From CAWEHT01 sp963808455 (GTDB lineage: Bacteria; Chloroflexota; Anaerolineae; CG2-30-64-16), in NCBI GenBank assembly GCA_963808455.1, contig CAWEHT010000440.1:1-17856 (forward strand): a DNA stretch of 17,856 nucleotides, read 5' to 3'. Both the position numbers and the translations under genes were made by a program. Numbering within the stretch: position 1 is the stretch's first letter; every line of letters starts with the position of its first letter. The notes under the pieces are model-generated. The model worked only from the letters and a program-made list of their open reading frames with translations. It did no database searches and was not told the origin of the DNA. This document shows positions 1 through 8,326 of this stretch, piece after piece.

Positions 1-202
1 CCCGCGCAGGGCATACCGGAAATCGAGCAGAAGACTGTTCATAAGAACCCACTACGAGGATAGGCAATCCGACTGCCATCCGTCCTGCGCGGTAAACATG
101 GGCGAGTAACCGGTTTGTCACACCGGAGTGTCCGTTTCCGGGATGTGGGTGTCCGCAACTGTGGCTTGCCGGCCGCGCGAAACGGAGTGCAGCCGATAAC
201 GA
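1..202. other. Unassigned sequence upstream of the truncated lon gene
   Basis: No reading frame here resembles the part of Lon that should precede residue PEQNHAFSDHY. The frame that carries Lon from 203 has a TAA at 197-199. One frame gives a short cysteine-containing peptide (CPFPGCGCPQ near 129-158) that vaguely recalls a zinc-finger start of a transposase, but it is far too short to assign. The block may be foreign DNA joined to lon by a rearrangement, or a chimeric contig end. Confidence 0.4.
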
Positions 203-1335
203 ATGCCGGAACAGAATCATGCCTTCAGCGACCATTACCTGGAAGTGCCTTACGACCTCAGCAAGGTGATGTTCATCACCACGGCCAACATCCTCGACCC
301 GATCCCTCCGGCGCTGCGCGACCGGCTGGAAGTGATCGAGTTCCCCGGCTATATCGAGGAAGAGAAACTGGCCATCGCCGAACAGTTCCTCGTGCCCCGC
401 GAGATCGAGGCGCATGGCCTCAAGGTGGGGCAAATCACTTTTGCGCCCGGGGCCTTGCGCGGCATGGTCCGTTCCTACACCTACGAGGCAGGCGTGCGCA
501 ACCTGGAACGCGCCATCGCCAACGTGTGCCGAAAGCTGCGCGCGGCGCGTGGCCGAAGGGAAGCCGATCCCGCATCGCATCACCGCGTCGGTGTTGAGCA
601 AGTACCTTGGGCCACCCGAATTCACCGATACCCTGCTCAACGAGGCCGACGAAATCGGGGTGGCCAACGGCCTGGCGTGGACCGAGGCCGGCGGCGACGT
701 GATGCAAGTGGAAGTTTCGGTGATGAACGGCAAGGGCAGCCTGACTCTGACCGGCCAACTTGGCGACGTGATGCAGGAATCGGCCCAGGCCGCGCTGACC
801 TACCGCGCGCGCCCACGCCGACGATTACGAGCTGACCCAGATCGATTTTGACAAGGTCGATTTGCACATCCACGTGCCCGAGGGTGCCATCCCCAAAGAC
901 GGCCCGAGCGCGGGCGTGACCATGGCGGCTGCCTTGATCTCCGCGCTCAGCCAACGCCCGCTGCGGCATGACCTGGCCATGACCGGCGAGATCACCTTGC
1001 GCGGGCGCGTGCTGCCGATAGGCGGTTTGAAGGAGAAGGTGATCGCTGCCCATCGGGCCCGGCTCAAGATAGTGATCATCCCCGAGCGCAACAAGAAAGA
1101 TCTCGTCGACGTCCCGCGCAAGGTGCAGCACGAGCTGAACATCGTGCGCGTGGACCGTATGGAGGACTTGCTGGCGCTGGCCCTGCTGCCGCGCGTAACA
1201 GCTGTCGCCTGGCCCAAGCACGGCCGGCCCAAGCTGGGCGCCGGCAACAGCAGCGCGGCGAGCGAGAGGCCCAAGCGCCGGCCCCGCAAGCCTGCGCTGC
1301 CCCCGCCCGAGCCCGCAGTGCAGCCGTTGTCCTGA
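203..1335 (+). pseudogene. lon: ATP-dependent protease Lon, C-terminal part, 5'-truncated and frameshifted
   Basis: Lon is a cytosolic AAA+ serine protease that degrades misfolded and regulatory proteins. Homology starts abruptly at PEQNHAFSDHYLEVP, inside the AAA+ module after Walker B. It continues through sensor-2 and helical regions (FITTANILDPIPPALRDR, YTYEAGVRNLERAIA) into the S16 protease domain. The catalytic serine is in KDGPSAG (codon 907-909) and the catalytic lysine is the second K of GGLKEK (codon 1036-1038). The reading frame changes twice. One extra base lies in the GC repeat near 537-548, between CRKL and ARRVAEGK. Another lies in the CG run near 804-810, between LTY and AHADDYEL. 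A basic, proline-rich tail of about 45 residues follows the usual C terminus. The N-terminal domain and Walker A are absent, so this copy cannot be functional as it stands. The frameshifts alone look like sequencing errors, but the 5' truncation does not. Confidence 0.85.
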
Positions 1336-1374
1336 CCCAGCGCGCCGGTCCCAAGGGAACGCTGGGGTTGAAGT

Positions 1375-2557
1375 ATGCATTTGCACCGCGTGATCCTCGC
1401 CCTCGTCGTCGTCGCCATCCTTGCCGTGGGGGCCGACCTGGCCCGCCGCAGCACGGTGCAGCCGAGCGCGCCCAGCCTGCCGCTTGACCTGAAAAACCTC
1501 ATACCGGCCAGCTGGGAGATCGTGCCCGGCAAGTATTTGCAATGCGACTTCGAGGACAGCCAGGGGGGCAATCCCCAATGGCTGGTGCTCTACCGCTACG
1601 ACAAGACTTCAGCGGAGGAAGGTCTCATCGGCGGGATCGTCTTTGCCACCGAGGCCAACAGCCAGCCGCAGCAAGCCGGCACGACGAGCCCCTACCAGCC
1701 GGTCTTGCTCGTGCCCTACAGGTTGCTGCCTGACATCAACGGGGGCAAAGGCCAGGGCTACCTGGGCGAGAGGGACGCGACGATCGACCTCTATCCGGCC
1801 CAGCTGCTCGGCCAACCCTGCAAGGCGCGGGAAATCACCATCTTTGGCTTCGACGCAGGCAGCGAGCCGACACGCCTTTCGATCTTTCGCTGGGACCCTG
1901 CCGGGCACAGTTATCAGGGGGTAAACTTCGTCGGCGACGCCCACGTCAGCGCGGCATGGAACTCGGAGAGGCCGCAGCCGATCACGCATGTGCTGACCTA
2001 CAACCGCGTCGACGACCGCAGCTCGCTGTGCGTCGTGCGCGGGTACAATCTGCCCCCACGATCGGGCTCAGCGCAAGTGGCGCTGGCGACTGTGGAAAAC
2101 CCCGACGAATCTACACGATAGACTTCTGCAACGGCGCACCTGCCGACCCCTTCTACCCGGAGGCCGTGGTCGTCGCGCTGCTGCGCGGCGCCGATCCCCC
2201 GCGTCCGCCAGCCCGACCGGCGCCAGCTACCTCATCCCAGGCGCGCTCGATGCCGCCGTCTCCGACGTGCCCGACCTGGCGGTCTTCCGCGACGAGGGGC
2301 GGGCCGCCGCGCGCATCCTGACCGTGGTCAATCCCGGCGCGCTGGCCCCGTCATCGGTCCCGGGCCAGCCCTACCCTACGCCCAGCACGGCGAACGGCTC
2401 GGACACCTGGTGGCAGAGTGGCGAACAGGCCGACGTGCGCACGATCTTTATGCTGAACGGCACCCAGCACGACCTGACCTGGCACCTGGTAAACCTGGCA
2501 GACCAGAGCATCGCCACCGACAGCCACTGGCGCGTGCAGAGCGTAAGCGTGCAGTAG
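1375..2557 (+). CDS. Membrane-anchored extracytoplasmic protein of unknown function (two frameshifts)
   Basis: I do not recognise this protein. The start ATG lies 39 bases after lon, with only a weak GGGG signal upstream. Residues 5-23 form one hydrophobic segment (VILALVVVAILAVGADLA) that looks like an uncleaved signal anchor, so the remainder should lie outside the membrane. The frame opened at 1375 ends at 2121. The same product appears to continue in the next frame (RIYTIDFCNGAPADPFYPEA) and then in the third (ASYLIPGALDAAVSD, through to VQSVSVQ and TAG at 2557). The shifts fall near 2096-2108 (runs of A and C) and near the C5 run at 2196-2200, each consistent with one missing base. Corrected length is about 394 residues. 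Four scattered cysteines and many W, Y and N residues suit a secreted beta-rich fold, but that is inference. Confidence 0.7.
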
Positions 2558-2575
2558 GAGTGAGGCCCCGGTCCC

Positions 2576-3036
2576 ATGAAGACACCAACGCATCGCCAGG
2601 CGGCCGCGCCCCTCCAGGTCGCCGTGCTTGCTTTTCTGGCGCTGGCCGGCATCAGCCTGTGCGTCGTGTATCTTATTGACCCGGCGATCGAGCGCGGGCT
2701 CGGTCGGGCTCACGCCCACGCCGGCGAACCCATACCCTCTGCTCGCGACCCTGAGCGTGCTCGGCGTCCTCGCGATGGTCGTCCTGCTGATGGTTGGCGT
2801 GCTCCGCCGCTGGCGCTGGGTCTTCTGGCTCATGCTGGTCGCCTTCTGCCGCGTCCATCCTCAAGCTTCCGATGGCCCTGTTGCAATTCACCGGGGCTAT
2901 CCACTCGGCTGATCCGCTCTGGTATCGCCTTTTTCGGGCCGGCGTCGCCATCGTGGAGGCCGGCATTGGGGCCTGGATGGTCTGGACGTACCGCCACGCG
3001 GGAGCCTGGGGCGCGGTGGGAAAAAGAGGGAGCTGA
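2576..3036 (+). CDS. Small integral membrane protein of unknown function (two frameshifts)
   Basis: The gene starts 18 bases after the preceding stop, so the two are probably co-transcribed. Read across two one-base shifts (near 2695-2706 and near 2847), the product is about 152 residues with four hydrophobic segments. These are LQVAVLAFLALAGISL, PLLATLSVLGVLAMVVLL, WVFWLMLVAF continuing into SILKLPMALL, and LFRAGVAIVEAGIGAWMVW. The last frame ends HAGAWGAVGKRGS. Both shifts are consistent with one extra base. The hydrophobic pattern continues smoothly across each break, which supports one original gene. It resembles uncharacterised four-helix membrane proteins I associate with Chloroflexota, but I cannot name a family. 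No catalytic motif is visible. Confidence 0.65.
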
Positions 3037-3522
3037 GACAGGGGCGTTGCGCAGGACGTCACGGGAAGCGGTGGTCCGAAACCGGCCACGCCGCCATCCG
3101 GGCGCCGACTCCCTGCCTACGCGTCGCGGGCGCAATCATGGCCGGCCTTAGGACGAGCCATTCCGTGTTGCTGTAGGCCCCCAGCGCGGCAACTGCGATG
3201 GAGGCTGTGCGCGTCCTTGGGACCGGTCGCCATCACAGGATGTACACGAAGGTCCCCGAGGGGGATGGACTCGACGGTCCCAGCAGGGGGATGGATCATG
3301 CCGAAATATCATCCTGTCTATCCGGCCCATCCTGTCCATCCTGTAAGAATCGACCCGCCGTTACGCGGCAATAGCGTCGGGTGAACGCAACCAGGGCTGC
3401 TGGCCTGGCGCGGCGCCACAACACGACTTCGCCCTGCCTCCGAGGCCCTTCTTGTAGGTTTTTGGGTAAATCGTCTGCGCCGGGCGCTCCGGCCCCGCTT
3501 CGGACCCTGGTCTGCTTCGGGA
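3037..3522. other. Non-coding region between convergent genes
   Basis: About 490 bases lie between the stop of the membrane protein gene and the stop of the toroid protein gene on the opposite strand. Open frames here are short and have no coding character. The only organised feature is the 9-bp tandem repeat at 3309-3344. Two copies of GGGGGATGGA (about 3259-3268 and 3286-3295) precede it. No convincing terminator hairpin with a T run was seen for either gene. Confidence 0.6.
3309..3344. repeat. Four contiguous 9-bp repeats, consensus CCATCCTGT
   Basis: The units are TCATCCTGT, CTATCCGGC, CCATCCTGT and CCATCCTGT, laid end to end. On the minus strand they read ACAGGATGG-like. Similar CAGGAT-rich intergenic tandem repeats are familiar from many environmental bacterial genomes. 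Their function is unknown to me. The 9-bp period is a multiple of three, but no protein frame extends through the region. Confidence 0.75.
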
Positions 3523-4536
3523 TCAGCCGGCCGCCTTCAGCGCGCGCAGGGCACGCAGGGTGACCCACTTGTTGGGCTGTCTTTTGGTTCCGAAGCCGGC
3601 GTACGTCTTGCCGGCATAGTCATACTCCAGCGGCCAGCGCCCTTGCGGGTCCTGCTTCTCACGGATGAGCGCAAGCGTGTTCGCCAGCCGCGGATCGCGC
3701 CCGTAGCCCAGCTCAACCAGCGCCTCGGCCAGCTGCAGGAGATCGGTGATGTAGAAGACCGGGAAGCCGAATTTCCACCAGTTCGGGCTGGGCTTCCCGC
3801 CCGTGCGGGTTGGATACTGCGCCCCCGCAGGGTCGGTGCCGAGCAGGAAATCGGCGCCCTGGCGGATCGCCTCGTCGATGAGGGGGGTCCTGGAGGAGGC
3901 AGGCAACTTCGCCAGCGCCAGCAGGGCTTTCGTCGCGCCCCAGGCGCAGGGCAGCTTGTTGTTGGCGCCACAGGCGAAAAGTGGGCCGCACTTGTAGCCG
4001 TAGTAGCGCACGGCGGCATCGCGGTCTTCTGCTCCCGCCACGCCCTCCCCGGTGATGCTGCGCGCCAACCACTCGAATGCCGGCTCCAGGCGCGGATCGC
4101 GACATCCCAGGTCCAGCAACGCCCGGCACAGGTTGCCCTGCAGGCAGTCGATGGTGGCCGAGGGCGAACCGTTCGTGGAAAACTGCCCGCCCGGCGCCAA
4201 CGCGTGGCCCAGGACGTAGCTGCAGGCGCGGCCGATGCGTTCGTCCTCGGCCGCCGAAGCGCCCAGCTGCGCCAGGGCGATCATGCTCCACGCGGTGGAT
4301 CGATACTTGGGGTTGTAACCCGGCCCGGGCCTGGCCCAGAAACCTTCCGCATCCATTGCGGCAAGGACGGTCGCGATCGGCCCGCCGGCGTGCGCAAGGC
4401 GCCGCGCGGCCCGCAGTTCGGGGTCATCATCCGGGCGGTCCAGAAGGTCGCGCAGGGCCAGGTACCGGACGCCGGGCGAGTCCGGCTCCAACAGCCAGGG
4501 AAGGGGATCCGCTTTGAGTTGATCTTGCCAGGACAT
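3523..4536 (-). CDS. Alpha/alpha-toroid (prenyltransferase/squalene-cyclase-repeat-like) protein
   Basis: The start ATG at 4536 (MSWQDQLKADPLPWLLE) has a good GGAGAGG site 7 bases upstream and lies 20 bases after the DUF362 stop, so this start is preferred over one further upstream. The product is 337 residues, with no signal peptide or membrane segment. Helical repeats occur at AWSMIALAQLG, LCRALLDLGCRDPRLEPAFEWL, ATKALLALAKL, ITDLLQLAEALVELG and DPQGRWPLEYD, the pattern of alpha/alpha toroids in prenyltransferases and terpene cyclases. The DxDD motif of class II cyclases is absent. Several cysteines cluster in the middle (DCLQGNLCRALLDLGC, YYGYKCGPLFACGANNKLPC). I believe relatives are sometimes labelled nitrogen fixation protein NifH in databases, but nothing here resembles nitrogenase reductase (no P-loop). 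It is the last gene of the fni operon. Function unknown. Confidence 0.82.
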   Translation of the reverse strand: MSWQDQLKADPLPWLLEPDSPGVRYLALRDLLDRPDDDPELRAARRLAHAGGPIATVLAAMDAEGFWARPGPGYNPKYRSTAWSMIALAQLGASAAEDERIGRACSYVLGHALAPGGQFSTNGSPSATIDCLQGNLCRALLDLGCRDPRLEPAFEWLARSITGEGVAGAEDRDAAVRYYGYKCGPLFACGANNKLPCAWGATKALLALAKLPASSRTPLIDEAIRQGADFLLGTDPAGAQYPTRTGGKPSPNWWKFGFPVFYITDLLQLAEALVELGYGRDPRLANTLALIREKQDPQGRWPLEYDYAGKTYAGFGTKRQPNKWVTLRALRALKAAG

Positions 4537-4556
4537 AGAAGCACCTCTCCGGCGAG

Positions 4557-5661
4557 TTAGCCCATGAACCCCTTCTCCTGATACCGGGCGAACATCCGGC
4601 CCCATTCCGTGGTCGCGCGCCAATGCTCGTAGACGTGCTTCTCCTTCAACGGCCAATGGATGTAGTCGTGCTCGACCTCGGACACCAGGGTGGGGATGGC
4701 CACGATGGGCGTGTGGAAGATCAGGTGCTGCAGGAACTTCAGCGGGCCGAACCAGCCCAGCCAGGCCAGGAACATGTGAAAGCTCTGGCCGACCGCGAAG
4801 TGCCAGTTCACGCGCGAAACGTCATCGCCGGCGATCTCGATGCCGCGCACGTCCCCGCAGCCCAGCCCTGCCTCGTGAGCCAGCCGGATATAAGGGATGC
4901 TGAGCGGGTCGAAGCCCATCAGCTTCGCCGACACCGCGTCGATGGCCACCTGATCGGCGGAGGCCAGGATCACGTTCTTGACCTCGGGCTTGACGATGCG
5001 CGGCCCCGGGCCGTTGCCGGCGGTGGTCCCGTCCATGAAGGCGAAGAGGCCCGGATGGATCTCTTTCTGAATCGCCAGCAGGTTGAACGAGCGTCTCGTG
5101 GATCCACGTGTGCGTATAGTGCCGGTGATGGCTGAGGAGCCCGCCAAAGGCGTTCTTCATCGCGCCCGTGGTCTGGGTGTAGATGTGACATTTGACGGTC
5201 GGCAAGTGCACGATGTTCTTGCCGCAGAAATAGTCGGGGAGGCGGATGCCCTCGGGGAAGATCCGGTCGAGCGCCAGCATCCTGGCCCTGGGTGAGTACT
5301 GCACCCATTCCATGTCCTCGTGCCGGAAGTTGTAGCGCACCGGCACGCCGTAATGGCGGCACACCGGCATGTAACCGTTGAGGTCCTCACCTTTGAAGGC
5401 ATTGGTGACGACGGTCTTGTTCTGCACGCAGACCAGGTCACCGAAACCGGTCGCACGCAAGGCCCGTATCGCGCCCTCGAGCTGCCAGGGTGTCGAATTG
5501 GCTCCCGGCATCGGGTAGTGCCAGGAGATGTTGTCTTTCAGGATCGTGGTCGCCCACGCGTCCAGCGCGGCCGGCCCGTCCGCCAGCTCAAACAGGCGTT
5601 GATAGTCGTCCAGCACGGTTTCGGGCCGTGTATACAACACGGCTACCTTTGGCCCACCCAT
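4557..5661 (-). CDS. DUF362 domain protein (one frameshift)
   Basis: ATG at 5661 follows a strong GGGAGGAA site. The product is about 367 residues once one base is removed. DUF362 hallmarks are present: LPTVKCHIYTQTTGAMKNAF, then MDGTTAGNGPGPR, then SADQVAIDAVSAKLMGFDP. The frame breaks within CTCGTTCAACCTG (minus strand, about 5091-5082). Removing one T gives ETLVNLLAIQKEIHPG without interruption. The DUF362 family is widespread but poorly characterised, and members are sometimes fused to ferredoxin domains. No CxxCxxC ferredoxin cluster is visible here. A hydrophobic stretch near the C terminus (FHMFLAWLGWFGPLKFLQHLIF) could associate with the membrane. The gene lies 44 bases after the prenyl synthase stop and 20 bases before the toroid gene. 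This suggests a shared pathway, possibly acting on an isoprenoid, but that is inference only. Confidence 0.88.
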
Positions 5662-5705
5662 CAATTCCTCCCGGAAGTCATCGCGGTGTCCCCATCCCAG
5701 GCCCC

Positions 5706-6740
5706 TCAGGCCTCCCGAGCCAGCAACGCATCCAGCAGCTCGTGCAGGGGGGCCTCGACGTCGCCGGCCGGCGGGAGCCCCGCATCGCGTAAGGCCTGGC
5801 GCGCCTCATCCGAAGCCTGGCGCGCCCTTGCCTCGCTGTAGGCGCGCGCCCCGGCCGCATCCAGAAGCTCGAGCACGCCGGGCACGTCGTCCGGCATGAA
5901 CGGCGGCCCGCCGTAGCGCGAGCGCAGTTCCGGCCCGGACCGGGGGCTCGCCAGGGCGTGCAGGACGGGCAGCGACTTTTTCTTGCTCAAGATGTCGCTG
6001 GCGGCAGACTTGCCGGTGACGTCCTCGGCGCCCCAGATGCCCAGCACGTCATCCTGGAACTGGAAAGCCATGCCCAGGGCTCGCCCGGCGCGCCGGAGCG
6101 CGCCGATGGCTGCGGTCCCCGCCCCGGCGATGATGGCGCCGGTTTGGGTTGCTGCCACCAGCATAGCCGCCGTCTTGCCTGCCACCATGCGCACGTACTC
6201 TTCCTCGCCCACGTCGAGGCGCCCTTCGAAAGACAGGTCCAGATATTGGCCTTCGGTGAGCGCCACGGTCATGTCGTCGACGACGCGAATCACCTGCAGG
6301 ACCTGGCCGGCAGCCAGGCCCCGGTCGGCCAGCCGGAGCAACGTGCGATGCGCCAGGCTGAACATGGCATCACCGGCGTTGCAGGCCAGGGGCAGCCCGA
6401 AGAGCGCCCAAACTGCGGGGTGGTGGCGGCGCGTGAGGCTGTTGTCCTCGATGTCGTCATGCAGCAGGGAGAAATTGTGCAGCAGCTCCAGGGCCGCAGC
6501 GGCCGCCACGGCCTGCGCCGGGTCGCCTCCGCACGCCGCGCAACACAGCAGGCACAGCGCAGGCCGGATACGCTTGCCGCCGGCCCCTTCACGCGGGCGC
6601 AGTTCGGCATCGAGCCAACCCATGTGATATTGGAGCATGTCATAGTGGCCGGCCAGGGCCCCATCCGGTGGCGCCAGCGCCTCGCGCATCTCGCGCTCGA
6701 CTGGTGGCAGATAGGCGACCAGGAACTCGGAGAGCTTCAT
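5706..6740 (-). CDS. Polyprenyl diphosphate synthase, probably geranylgeranyl diphosphate synthase type
   Basis: The enzyme condenses IPP with allylic diphosphates. It is a 344-residue trans-prenyltransferase with an intact frame. Motifs in order are GGKRIRP (54-60), the first aspartate-rich motif HDDIED (94-99), GK..A (189-191) and the second aspartate-rich motif FQFQDDVLGIWG (227-237). The second motif has the DDxxG form seen in many actinobacterial and archaeal-type enzymes rather than DDxxD. There is no two-residue insertion in the first motif, and an aromatic residue (F90) sits five positions before its first aspartate. Those are features of type I GGPP synthases, so C20 product is more likely than C15, by inference. 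The ATG overlaps the fni stop by one base (TGATG), which points to translational coupling. A geranylgeranyl reductase is encoded elsewhere in the window. Confidence 0.93.
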   Translation of the reverse strand: MKLSEFLVAYLPPVEREMREALAPPDGALAGHYDMLQYHMGWLDAELRPREGAGGKRIRPALCLLCCAACGGDPAQAVAAAAALELLHNFSLLHDDIEDNSLTRRHHPAVWALFGLPLACNAGDAMFSLAHRTLLRLADRGLAAGQVLQVIRVVDDMTVALTEGQYLDLSFEGRLDVGEEEYVRMVAGKTAAMLVAATQTGAIIAGAGTAAIGALRRAGRALGMAFQFQDDVLGIWGAEDVTGKSAASDILSKKKSLPVLHALASPRSGPELRSRYGGPPFMPDDVPGVLELLDAAGARAYSEARARQASDEARQALRDAGLPPAGDVEAPLHELLDALLAREA

Positions 6741-7764
6741 CAACCTACCTTGATCAAGCGCCCATCCTCGCTCAACGCGGCCAGGGTGCCGGCGCCGCTG
6801 CAGAACATCGCGACGCGCAGCACGCCGGCCAGGTCGTCGATTTCCGCGATCACATCCTCGGCGGCCAGGGCAGCGGCCTTGAGGAAGCTCGAGGCGACGC
6901 CCGCAACAGCAGCGCCAAGGGCCAGGGCTTTGGCCACATCCAGCCCGGTCCGGATGCCACCGGAAGCGATCAATGGAAGGCGCGGGGCGCCATTGCGGGC
7001 CGCCAGCAACGCTTCGGCCGTGGGGGTGCCCCAATCGGCAAAGGCGCGGCGAGGCGCCGCCGTGCCTCGGTCGGGGCGCGATGCGCCTCCACCGCGCTCC
7101 ACGAGGTGCCCCCTGCGCCCGCGACGTCGATGGCCGCCACGCCTGCCGCTGCCAGCTGGCCGGCGGACCGCTCGTCTATGCCCCAGCCGACTTCCTTCGC
7201 GATCACCGGCACCTCGAGGCCCCGGCAAACCGCCTCGATCTTGCCCAGCAGTCGGGCCCAGTTCCAGTCACCGTCGGCCTGCAGCGCCTCCTGGAGCGCG
7301 TTGAGATGCAGGATCAGAGCGTCTGCCTCGATCATCTCGACTGCCCTCCGGCACTCGTTCACACCGTAGCGATAGTTGAGCTGGATGGCGCCCAGGTTGG
7401 CGAAAAGCAGGATATCGGGCGCGTCCCGGCGCACACGGTAGGTCGTGGCCGTCTCGGGCTGTTCGATGCCCGTGCGCTGCGACCCGATCCCCATGGCAAT
7501 GCCGCGGGCCTGCGCGGCAACGGCCAGGTTGCGGTTGAGGGCTTCGGCAGCCGCAGTGCCACCCGTCATCGAGGAAATCAGCAGCGGCAGGCGCAGTCTC
7601 TTGCCCAGCAGCCCGGTCGATGTATCGACAGCGTTCAGGTCCAAGTCCGGCAGCGCTCGATGGACCAGCCGATAGCGCTCCAGGCCGTTGGTGAGGCGCG
7701 GGAACTGGACGTCTTCTTCCAGGTTGATGCGGATGTGGTCGGCCTTCCGCCCCTCGTGCGACAT
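6740..7764 (-). CDS. fni: Isopentenyl-diphosphate delta-isomerase, type 2 (one frameshift)
   Basis: This FMN- and NAD(P)H-dependent enzyme interconverts IPP and DMAPP. Visible motifs are RKADHI (6-11), the flavin-binding SSMTGG (64-69), HLNALQE with the catalytic Gln and metal-binding Glu (153-159), KEVGWG (190-195), DVAGAGGTSW (213-222) and, after the break, IASGGIRTGLDVAKALALGA. The frame changes at about 7043-7050, in GCCGCGCC on the minus strand. Adding one base joins TEARRRLAA to FADWGTPTAEALL. Corrected length is about 341 residues, normal for the family. The start ATG has GGGGAG 5 bases upstream. The gene heads a minus-strand operon with the prenyl synthase, DUF362 and toroid genes. 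Confidence 0.93.
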
Positions 7765-7815
7765 GCGATCTCCCCAGATTGCGCGCGACTTTTCAAAACA
7801 GGATGTGTTTATTGC

Positions 7816-7824
7816 ATTGTATCA
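7816..7824 (-). promoter_or_regulatory. Putative extended -10 promoter for the fni operon
   Basis: The minus strand reads TGATACAAT, matching the extended -10 form TGnTATAAT at five of six core positions. It lies about 50 bases upstream of the fni ATG. No good -35 hexamer is at the usual distance. The opposite strand carries TATCAT at 7820-7825, which could serve acpP, so two divergent promoters may overlap here. Confidence 0.35.
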
Positions 7825-7896
7825 TTGGACATGCCAGAAATCGCAATCAGCGGGCCATTCCCGTTCTGACACCTTAGCATCGAGGAGACAACTGCC

Positions 7897-8139
7897 ATGA
7901 GCGAAACAGTCTTTGAGAAAGTCAAGGCCATCGTCATCGACAAGCTGAACGCCGACCCCAGCCAGGTAGTCCCTGCCGCGCGCTTTCGCGAGGACCTGAA
8001 GGCCGACTCACTCGACCTGGTCGAGTTGATCATGGCTTTCGAGGATGAGTTCGGGGGGGCTATCTCCGACGAAGACGCGCAAAAGATCACCACCGTCGGC
8101 GAGGCAGTGACTTTCTTGCAGGCTGCGCAGCCGGCCTGA
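7897..8139 (+). CDS. acpP: Acyl carrier protein
   Basis: This small acidic carrier holds fatty-acyl intermediates on 4'-phosphopantetheine during fatty acid synthesis in the cytosol. The 80-residue product has the classic attachment motif DSLDLVEL, with the modified serine at residue 38. The usual acidic helices follow (MAFEDEFGGAISDEDAQKI). The start ATG is preceded by GAGGAGA at about 9 bases. The gene stands alone, divergent from fni and with no other fatty-acid genes beside it. That differs from the common fabD-fabG-acpP-fabF arrangement, so it could be a second or specialised ACP; nothing in its sequence decides this. Confidence 0.95.
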   Translation: MSETVFEKVKAIVIDKLNADPSQVVPAARFREDLKADSLDLVELIMAFEDEFGGAISDEDAQKITTVGEAVTFLQAAQPA

Positions 8140-8219
8140 GCCTCAGTACGACAACCACAACGGGACCAGGCGCACACGGCAAGGGTCGAGAGGCCCCTGG
8201 GCTGACCTTAAGCTCGAGG

Positions 8220-8255
8220 GCAACCCGATCCTGCCGCGGTTGCTGCCTTTCTTTT
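8220..8255 (+). terminator. Possible rho-independent terminator after acpP
   Basis: GCAACC (8220-8225) pairs with GGTTGC (8238-8243) around a 12-base loop. TTTCTTTT follows at 8248-8255. The stem is only 6 bp and four bases separate it from the T run, so this is a modest call. Confidence 0.4.
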
Positions 8256-8297
8256 CGTGGCGGCCCATCGAGCGATATAGTTTTGCATGATGGGAAT

Positions 8298-8326
8298 TTG
8301 CATTTATTTGCACCTTGTGCTAATCT
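8298..8326 (+). promoter_or_regulatory. Sigma-70-type promoter for the zinc-ribbon gene
   Basis: TTGCAT (8298-8303) and TAATCT (8321-8326) are separated by exactly 17 bases. A TG at 8318-8319 adds the extended -10 form TGnTAATCT. Transcription would start near 8333, leaving a leader of about 120 bases. This is the best-formed promoter in the window. Confidence 0.6.

Noticed and set aside
129..230. Cysteine-rich peptide (CPFPGCGCPQ) that might begin a transposase
   Set aside because: The frame is short, lacks any catalytic motif and runs into the lon region; no inverted repeat or second domain supports it.
637..1578. Long minus-strand open frame opposite lon
   Set aside because: It is a high-GC shadow of lon and its neighbour; its translation is Arg/Gly/Pro-rich without motifs, while the plus strand carries clear Lon sequence.
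3037..3522. A small RNA or tRNA gene in the convergent gap
   Set aside because: No cloverleaf, no promoter-terminator pair and no conserved RNA motif could be recognised.
3523..4536. Annotation of the toroid protein as nitrogen fixation protein NifH
   Set aside because: NifH requires a P-loop near the N terminus and paired cysteine ligands in a known context. Neither is present; the helical-repeat pattern points to a toroid fold.
5958..7304. Long plus-strand open frame opposite the prenyl synthase and fni
   Set aside because: It spans two genes with clear catalytic motifs on the other strand and has no recognisable domain.
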